Shown in pieces: positions 8,698-15,500 of a DNA stretch of 44,549 nucleotides (its first letter is position 1; every line of letters begins with the position of its first letter). Both the position numbers and the translations under genes were made by a program. The notes below the pieces were generated by a model. That model was not told the DNA's origin and did no database searches. It worked only from the letters and a program-made list of their open reading frames with translations. Source of the DNA: a bacterium (GTDB lineage Bacteria > Oederibacteriota > CAKKQC01); assembly GCA_919901855.1 (NCBI GenBank), contig CAKKQC010000079.1, positions 1 through 44,549 of the forward strand, written 5' to 3'.

Positions 8698-9290
8698 AGA
8701 TCGCGGCGGGTGCACGAAAGAAGAAGTATTTCCGGCGCGTGGTGGGTCTTCTTGCGCGCGCCATGGTGTGCATCGCCGCTGCTGGCTTGCCGGCGAGAGG
8801 GCAAGCTGCCACGGCATGCGGCACGATGATCACCAATATCGCCTCCATGACGATGTCATCCGGGTTTCCCAGTTACGTCGCTTACACGATCACCTACTCG
8901 ATGTCGATCCAGGTCCGGGTCCTCTGTCCGCCCGTCGTCCGGGGCCTCAAGACCGTCTGGCCGGCGACCGGCGGGGCGGGAGAGACACTGACGTACTCGA
9001 TCTGCGTCGTCAACGAGCGGACGGAGTCGATCTGGGATATCACGGTAACCGACGCGTTGCCGGGGAACATGACGTTTGCGGCGATGAGTCCCGCGAACTA
9101 CGACATGACAAACGGGGGGCCGTTCGTGCTGGGGGCGGTGGTGGAGTCGAACGCGTCGGCCACGGCGGGACCGTGGAACGCCGGGGGCCCGACGGTGGGG
9201 CAGGCGCCGGCGTATTACCTGCGGTGGGTGATTCCGGGCGTGGGACCGGCGAAAAGTGCGTGCGTGACGTTCAGTGCGAGGATCCTGTGA
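8694..9290 (+). CDS. Small secreted DUF11-like protein, array member 3
   Basis: 198 residues from the GTG at 8694, which overlaps the previous stop (GTGA). The signal peptide has an unusually long basic n-region (ARKKKYFRR) before VVGLLARAMVCIAAAG and is probably cut after GQA. The mature protein starts ATACGTMITNIASMTMS, then KTVWPATGGAGETLTYSICV, VTDALPGNMTF, GQAPAYYLRWVIPGVGP and a final strand ARIL. Four cysteines in the mature chain. An in-frame ATG within the signal (AMVCIAAAG) would give a shorter leader but would lose the overlap. Confidence 0.65.
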   Translation: MKIAAGARKKKYFRRVVGLLARAMVCIAAAGLPARGQAATACGTMITNIASMTMSSGFPSYVAYTITYSMSIQVRVLCPPVVRGLKTVWPATGGAGETLTYSICVVNERTESIWDITVTDALPGNMTFAAMSPANYDMTNGGPFVLGAVVESNASATAGPWNAGGPTVGQAPAYYLRWVIPGVGPAKSACVTFSARIL

Positions 9291-9823
9291 AGGTCGCGCG
9301 GCTCCTCCGGCTGTGGGTGGCGGCAGCTGCCGTGGCGTGGGCCGCGCAAAGCCGGGCCGCCACGGCCGACGGCACCCTCATAACGAACCTCGCCTCTTTC
9401 ACCTACCGGCTCAACTCGGGGATGATGGTGACCCTGAGTTACGGTGCGACCGCAACCGTGATGGTGGCCAGGCCTGCGGTGCTTCTGCAGCGTGTCCTCA
9501 CGCCGACGATCCAGAGCGCGGGAGGGACGCTCACGTTTCGGATCACGATGTCCAACGCCTCGTCCTATGCGTCGGCGTTTGCGGTGACGGCGACGGAGAC
9601 CATGCCGGGAAACGTCAAGTTTGCGGGAGGCGCGGAGACCTATGCCCTCGATCCGCCGGGGGGGACGATCACTCCGGCATGGTCGACGAACGCCGGCGCC
9701 AACTGGACGAGCGGGAGCTATCCGGCAACCGGGCAGGCCGGGCCGCTCCAACTGCGCTGGTCGGCCGACATACTGGGCCCCAAAGCTACGGGTGTGATGA
9801 CTTACACGGTGTCGATCCTATGA
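9287..9823 (+). CDS. Small secreted DUF11-like protein, array member 4 (cysteine-free)
   Basis: 178 residues from the GTG at 9287 (GTGA overlap). Signal peptide to about AAQSRA; mature start ATADGTLITNLASFTY, the clearest version of the shared block and nearly identical to the opening of the 1804-residue protein downstream. Core: VLTPTIQSAGGTLTFRITMS, TETMPGNVKF, GQAGPLQLRWSADILGP. No cysteine at all, unlike its neighbours, so disulfides cannot be essential to the fold. Confidence 0.7.
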   Translation: MKVARLLRLWVAAAAVAWAAQSRAATADGTLITNLASFTYRLNSGMMVTLSYGATATVMVARPAVLLQRVLTPTIQSAGGTLTFRITMSNASSYASAFAVTATETMPGNVKFAGGAETYALDPPGGTITPAWSTNAGANWTSGSYPATGQAGPLQLRWSADILGPKATGVMTYTVSIL

Positions 9824-10407
9824 CCTATCGCGGGGGTCGTCTGGGGCGCGTCCGGCGAACGCTGGGGGCCGTCGCGATTGCGGCGATCCTGGCGGGCGGG
9901 ACGGGGAGCGCGGTGGCGGCCACGGCCGAGGGGACGTTGATCACGGGTGTGCTGTGCATGACCTACGGCTCCGTCAACCCGGGCGTCCAATACTCGGCAA
10001 GTTACTGCGTGACGGGGGTGGCGCTAGTGGCGAACCCCCAGATCCTGGCCACGAAGATCGCGACGCCGTCCATCGAGAGCAGCGGGGCGACCCTGACCTA
10101 CTGCATCTGGGTGTCGAACGTGTCGGCCTTCACGTCGGCGTTCAACGTGCACGTGATCGACATCATCCCGGGGTCATCGGGGGTGATGGCGTACGTGCAG
10201 GGGCAGGAGAACTGGATAACCGCTACTCCTGGGGCGACTGTCACGTTCGGGTATGGATCGCAGCCACCGTGGAATGCGTTCAGGACGCTGTACTGGGGCT
10301 CGGAGTGTCCGGCGGGGCAGACGGGGCCGTACGGAATCCGGTGGGTGGTGAGCCTGATCGGGCCGGGGAAGAGCGCGTTGCTGTGCTGGAAGGCGTCGAT
10401 CCTGTGA
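9820..10407 (+). CDS. Small secreted DUF11-like protein, array member 5
   Basis: 195 residues from the ATG at 9820 (ATGA overlap). Signal peptide with basic GRLGRVRR start and cut near SAVA. The shared block reads ATAEGTLITGVLCMTYGS, with Gly in place of the usual Asn after ILT/IT. Core: KIATPSIESSGATLTYCIWVS, HVIDIIPGSSG, a longer loop, then GQTGPYGIRWVVSLIGPG and ASIL. Five mature cysteines, an odd number, so one could be free or pair between subunits. Confidence 0.7.
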   Translation: MTYRGGRLGRVRRTLGAVAIAAILAGGTGSAVAATAEGTLITGVLCMTYGSVNPGVQYSASYCVTGVALVANPQILATKIATPSIESSGATLTYCIWVSNVSAFTSAFNVHVIDIIPGSSGVMAYVQGQENWITATPGATVTFGYGSQPPWNAFRTLYWGSECPAGQTGPYGIRWVVSLIGPGKSALLCWKASIL

Positions 10408-10949
10408 GGAAACCCGCCATCCTCGCGCTCGCCGTAGTGATGCTGCTCGGGATGCCCCGGCAGGTCCGGGGGATGACCTCGGATGGGGCCATGATCACGA
10501 ACTACGCTTCCGTGACCGGGTACTGGGGCCTGGCGGGACCGGCCTACACGTCTCGTTTCACGATGAGCTTCAACGTTACCGCCGGCGCGATCGTCTCCAA
10601 CCCGGTCATCCTGGCCCAGAAGACGGTCACGCCGACGATCATGAACGCCGGCGGGACGCTTACCTTCTCGGTCTGCGTCGTCAACCTCTCGCTCCAGTGC
10701 TCGTCGTGGAACGTCGTGGTCCAGGAGAAGCTCGCGGACAGCGTCGCCTACGTGAATCTCAGCATGACGAGTTGGGTGCCGGCGGGGTCGTCGTGGAACC
10801 TGTCGGATTCGGGGAACGGGACGACGTGGGCGGCGGAGCCCGCGGAGCCGCCGGCAGGGCAGACGTCGCCGTTCTTCATGCGCTGGGCGCTGGACAAGCT
10901 GGGACCCGGCACGAGCGCATCCGTCACGTTCAGGGCGGTGGTGCAATGA
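10404..10949 (+). CDS. Small secreted DUF11-like protein, array member 6
   Basis: 181 residues from the GTG at 10404 (GTGA overlap). Signal peptide RKPAILALAVVMLLGMP, cut near QVRG. Shared block: MTSDGAMITNYASVTGYW. Core: KTVTPTIMNAGGTLTFSVCV, VQEKLADSVAY in place of the usual TDxLP turn, a NGTTWAAEP loop, GQTSPFFMRWALDKLGPG and a final RAVVQ strand. Two cysteines. Confidence 0.7.
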   Translation: MRKPAILALAVVMLLGMPRQVRGMTSDGAMITNYASVTGYWGLAGPAYTSRFTMSFNVTAGAIVSNPVILAQKTVTPTIMNAGGTLTFSVCVVNLSLQCSSWNVVVQEKLADSVAYVNLSMTSWVPAGSSWNLSDSGNGTTWAAEPAEPPAGQTSPFFMRWALDKLGPGTSASVTFRAVVQ

Positions 10950-11473
10950 GGGGGAGGCGGCTGGCCGGGGTGGCTGGATTGCTCATCCTGCTCGCGGGGG
11001 TGGGACCGGCTAACGCCATGACGTCCGACGGAACGATGATCACGAGCGTGGCCTGCATTACGCATTCGTCTCCGTCGGGGTATGGCTTCACCGTGAGCTT
11101 CTGCGTCACGGCGAGGGTCTTCATCAGCAACCCGTGCCTCACCGGCCAGAAGACCGCGAATCCGTCCGCGATGGAATCGGGTGGCGTGATGACCTACACG
11201 ATCTGGGTCGTGAACTGCTCGTGCACGGGCTCGGCGTTCAACATCAACGTGACCGACCGCCTGCCGGACAACGTGGTGATGGGATTCAACATGGCCGGGT
11301 GGAACGGCGGGTCCGGCGGAGCCTGGTTCGTGTCGAGCGGATCCAACAACACGACGTGGGCGGTGAACGCTCCGCTGTCAGGTCAGGCGCCGCCGTACTT
11401 CCTCCGGTACGTCCTCGACCAGCTCGGGCCATGCCGCAGCGCGTATTCGGCGTTCACAGTGACGCTGCAATGA
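10946..11473 (+). CDS. Small secreted DUF11-like protein, array member 7 (six cysteines)
   Basis: 175 residues from the ATG at 10946 (ATGA overlap). Signal peptide cut near ANA; shared block MTSDGTMITSVACITHS. It is closely similar to member 8 across the whole mature chain: VNCSCTGSAFNINVTDRLPD, WNGGSGGAW, SGSNNTTWAVN, YFLRYVLDQLGPCRSA. Six cysteines at positions shared with member 8. The pair looks like the newest duplication in the array. Confidence 0.7.
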   Translation: MRGRRLAGVAGLLILLAGVGPANAMTSDGTMITSVACITHSSPSGYGFTVSFCVTARVFISNPCLTGQKTANPSAMESGGVMTYTIWVVNCSCTGSAFNINVTDRLPDNVVMGFNMAGWNGGSGGAWFVSSGSNNTTWAVNAPLSGQAPPYFLRYVLDQLGPCRSAYSAFTVTLQ

Positions 11474-12006
11474 GCACCATGCGCAGACTCGCAGCTTGGG
11501 TGGTCGTGGCGGCCTGGCTCGCGAGCCGGGCGGGGCCGGCGAGCGCCATGGTCGCGGACGGGACGATGATCACGAACGTCGCCTGTATCACGTACATGTC
11601 GTCAATCGGGATGGGCTTCTCCGTGAGCTTCTGCATGACGTCCACGGCCCTGATCCTTCCTCCCCCCTGCATTACGGCCCAGAAGATCGTGACGCCGTCG
11701 CTTCAGGCTTCGGGCGGGTTGATGACGTTTCGGATCTGGGTCATCAACTGCTCCTGTTTCAGCTCGGCGTTCAACATCACCATGACGGACCGCCTGCCGG
11801 ACAACGTGACGATGGGCACGAACCAGGCCCCGTGGAACGGCGGGTCGGGCGGGAGCTGGTACGCGGCGAGCGGATCGAACAACACGACGTGGGCGGTCAA
11901 CCCGCCGCTGGTGGGGCAGGGGGTTCCGTACTACCTCCGGTATGTCCTGGACCAGCTTGGGCCGTGCCGAAGCGCGTTCGCTTCATTCACGGTGTCGGTG
12001 CTGTGA
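11470..12006 (+). CDS. Small secreted DUF11-like protein, array member 8 (six cysteines)
   Basis: 178 residues from the ATG at 11470 (ATGA overlap); a second in-frame ATG follows three codons later. Signal peptide cut near ASA; shared block MVADGTMITNVACITYM. Core: KIVTPSLQASGGLMTFRIWV, INCSCFSSAFNITMTDRLPD, WNGGSGGSWYAASGSNNTTW, YYLRYVLDQLGPCRSAF, VSVL. Sister copy of member 7. Confidence 0.7.
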   Translation: MSTMRRLAAWVVVAAWLASRAGPASAMVADGTMITNVACITYMSSIGMGFSVSFCMTSTALILPPPCITAQKIVTPSLQASGGLMTFRIWVINCSCFSSAFNITMTDRLPDNVTMGTNQAPWNGGSGGSWYAASGSNNTTWAVNPPLVGQGVPYYLRYVLDQLGPCRSAFASFTVSVL

Positions 12007-12545
12007 GCACGATCCGGCAACTCGCGGGCCGAGCATTCACGTCGATGCTGGTCGCCGGGCTGGCCGGCTGGGCCGGGCCTGCCCCCGCGATGACCGCCGA
12101 CGGGGCTGTCATCACGAACACGGCCTGCATTACGTTTTCATCCGCATCCGGCCGGGGATGGTCCGTGTCGTTCTGCGTCACGGCGCGGCCGATGGTCGCG
12201 AATCCGTGCGCGCTGGTGCAGAAGACCGTGAGCCCCACGTCCCAGACGGCCGGGGGCACGATGACCTATACGATCTGGGTCGTCAACTGCGCGTCCGTGG
12301 CGTCGGCGTTCAACCTCGTTGCCGTGGACCCATTGCCGTCGAACGTGGCGTATGACGCGTTTCTCGGGAGCTGGCCGGGGGTGTCGGCGGGGACCTGGGC
12401 GCGGTACCGGGGGGCGGACGGGGCAAGCTGGCAGGCAGCAGATCCCGTTGCGGGCCAGGCGTCGCCCTACTACCTCCGGTTCGTGCTGGACATGCTCGGA
12501 CCGAACCGGAGTGCGATGCAGGTCTACTCGGTAACGGTCCTGTGA
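12003..12545 (+). CDS. Small secreted DUF11-like protein, array member 9
   Basis: 180 residues from the GTG at 12003 (GTGA overlap). Signal peptide cut near APA; shared block MTADGAVITNTACITFS. Core: KTVSPTSQTAGGTMTYTIWV, VNCASVASAFNLVAVDPLPS, WARYRGADGASW, YYLRFVLDMLGPNRSAM, SVTVL. Four cysteines; it lacks the NCSC and GPC cysteines of members 7 and 8. Its stop overlaps the start of the giant protein. Confidence 0.7.
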   Translation: MSTIRQLAGRAFTSMLVAGLAGWAGPAPAMTADGAVITNTACITFSSASGRGWSVSFCVTARPMVANPCALVQKTVSPTSQTAGGTMTYTIWVVNCASVASAFNLVAVDPLPSNVAYDAFLGSWPGVSAGTWARYRGADGASWQAADPVAGQASPYYLRFVLDMLGPNRSAMQVYSVTVL

Positions 12546-15500
12546 GGAGCGGGTTGCGGGTCCGGAGGGTCCTGTCGGCCTGCGGGGTCGTGGCGGGCAT
12601 CCTGGTCGCGGCACCGCTGCCGGCGCGGGCGGCGACGGCGGACGGGTCGATCATCACCAACCTCGTGTCGATCGCGTGGACCACGGTCTGGGGCGTGACG
12701 GCCACCGGGGCGCAGTTCACGCAGACCAGCGCGACGGCCTACGCGACCGTGATCTCAACCGCGTTCGGGGTGACCCAGGACTGGTGGAACGTGACCGCGG
12801 GCGCCAAGGCGAATCCGGTGCCGGGCGACGTGATCCAGTTCACGGTGACGATCACGAATTCGGGCGCGACGCCCCTGACGACGATCCACGTGACCGACAC
12901 GCTGGCGGCCGGGCTCACGTACCAGGCGGGGAGCCTGAACGTGGAGCCGGCCGCGGGATGGACGACGAACGCGGCGGGGGCGATCCTGCGGGCGGACCAG
13001 AGCGGGTCCACGATCGCGCCGGGTGGGACGGCCCTGATCGTCTTCAGTGCGACCGTCGACCCGGTCTGCACGACGGTCACCATCGGGAACACGGCCTATT
13101 TCGACGGCGCGGGGAGTCTCTTGGGCGCGTCGCCCGTGTTCGTCGTGGCGGGGCCGGTGACGGACCTCTCCGTGACGCACCAGGTCACCGACGGAGGCTC
13201 GGTGGGGTCGGTCGTGACGTACCAGATCACGGTCGCGAACACGGGGGAGACGACCGTGACGGACCTGACGGTGACGGACACGGTCGCCGCCCTGGTGACC
13301 GGGGCGGCAGCGGGAACGCCCGCGGGCTGGGCGGCTCCGGTGGTGACGAGCGTGGCGTCGGGTACCCGGTTCGTATGGACCGGGACGGGGCTGACGCTGT
13401 GGCCCGGGACGAGCACGACGTTCACGATCGCGGGGGCCTACGGGCTGGTCTGTGTCCCCACCCAGCTCTCGAACACGGTCGTCGTGACGGGCGGGAACTC
13501 GTGCGCGCGGGCTGCCCCCCATTCGGCGGTGGCGGCCGGGTCCGTGATCGCGCCCTACGTCACGGCTGTGGCCCTCCGCCAGGACGTGGTCCAGGCGCCG
13601 GTCAATTCCGCCGACCCGGTGAAGTACCGGCTGGTGGTTTCGAACACGGGGACGGCGACGATCACGAGCCTGACGGTGGCGGATACCGTCGCGCCCCAGG
13701 TGGTCGGAGTGACGACCGAGCAGACCGCCCCGTTCGGGGCTCCCGGAGTGACGCAGGGGCCCTCGGGGACGATCTACGTCTGGAGCGCGTCGGCGGCGGC
13801 CCTGCTGGTGCCAGGCGCGACCTTCACGTTCACGATCACGGGGGCGGCCGGATCCGTGTGCGTCCAGACGGCGGTGTCGAACACGGGGTACGTCGCCGGT
13901 GTGGGTACCTGCGCGGGGGCGTCGGCGCTCTCCGCACCGGCCGCGGGGTTCGTGATCACGGCTCCGACCATGGACTTCACGGTGACGAGCCAGTTGACCG
14001 GCGGCGGCACCGTGGGTGCGGCCATGAGCTACGGCATTATCGTGGCCAACACGGGCACGGCGACAATCACGAACCTGACGGTCGTGGACACGGTACCGGC
14101 CGTGATCGCGAACCAGGCGGCGGGGACGCCGGCCGGTTGGGCGGCGCCGGTGGTGACGAGCGTGGCGTCGGGGACACGGTATGTGTGGAGCGGGGCGGGG
14201 CTGAGCCTGTCGCCGGGCGCGACGACGACGTTCGCGATCTCGGGGAACTACGGCGTCGTGTGCGTTCCCACCCCGGTTTCTGACACGCCCTACGCGACGG
14301 GCGGGATCTCGTGCGCGCAGGTTAACCACCTCGGCAATGCGGCGGGGATGCTCCTGCCGCCGGTGACGACGGGGCTGGCGGTGTCCATGCTCCAGACGCC
14401 GGCATCGCCCGCGATCGGATCTCTGGTCACGTACCGCGTGGTGGTGACCAACACGGGGACGGCGACGATCACGAACCTCGTGGTCGTGGACTCGATTCCG
14501 GGGCTGGTGATGAGCGCGACGGCGAGCGAGCCGAGCGGGTTCCCGACGCCCACGGTGGCTAGCGGGTCGGTGTTCACCTGGGGCAGCAGCGCGGCGAACC
14601 TGGGGCTCGGTCAGAGCTTCACGTTCACGGTCACGGGGACGGTGGGGGCGGTCTGCGCGAACACGGCGGCGTCCGCCTCGGCGTTCGTGACGGGCACGGC
14701 AGTCTGCTCGACCACGGTGCTGACCACGAACCCGGTCGGGTTCGTGGTCCCTGCGCCGGTGACGGGGCTCACGATAGTGAAGACCCAGACGCCGGCGTCG
14801 CCGGGAACGGGGTCGCCGGTTACGTACCGGATCGTGGTGGCGAACTCGGGGGACGCGACGATCACGAGCCTGACCGTGACGGACACGATCTCGCCGGTGG
14901 TGACGGCGGCGGCGGGGGACCAGCCGGCCGGATTCGGGGCGGCGTCGGTCACGAACAGCTCGTCCGGCACGCTGTTCGGCTGGAACAGCGCCGCTGCGAA
15001 CCTGGGCCCGGGCAAGTCGTTCACGTTCACGATCACGGGCGTGGTGGGGCCGATCTGCGTGCAGACGGCGGTCTCGAACACGGCGTACGCGACCGGGACG
15101 AGCGCGTGCTCGGCGACGGTTGTCAGCACGAGCCCGTCTCCCGGCTTCGTCCTGTCGGCGCCGGTCATGGACTTCACGGTGACCAAGCAGGTGACGGGTA
15201 CTGCCGCGGTGGGGTTGCCGGTCACGTACACGATCACGGTCGCCAATACCGGTGAGGTCACGATCCAGAACCTGACGGTGGTCGACACGGTTTCCGCCGT
15301 GGTGGCGGGACCGGCGGCGGGGACGCCGCCAGGTTGGGCGGCGCCGGTGGTGACGAGCGTGGTATCGGGGACCCGGTTCGTCTGGACCGGTGCCGGGCTC
15401 GTCCTCGGACCGGGGACGAGCACGACGTTCACGATCGCGGGGACCTACGGTGTCGTTGGCAACCCCACGCAGGTGTCGAACACGGCGTACGCCACGGGTG

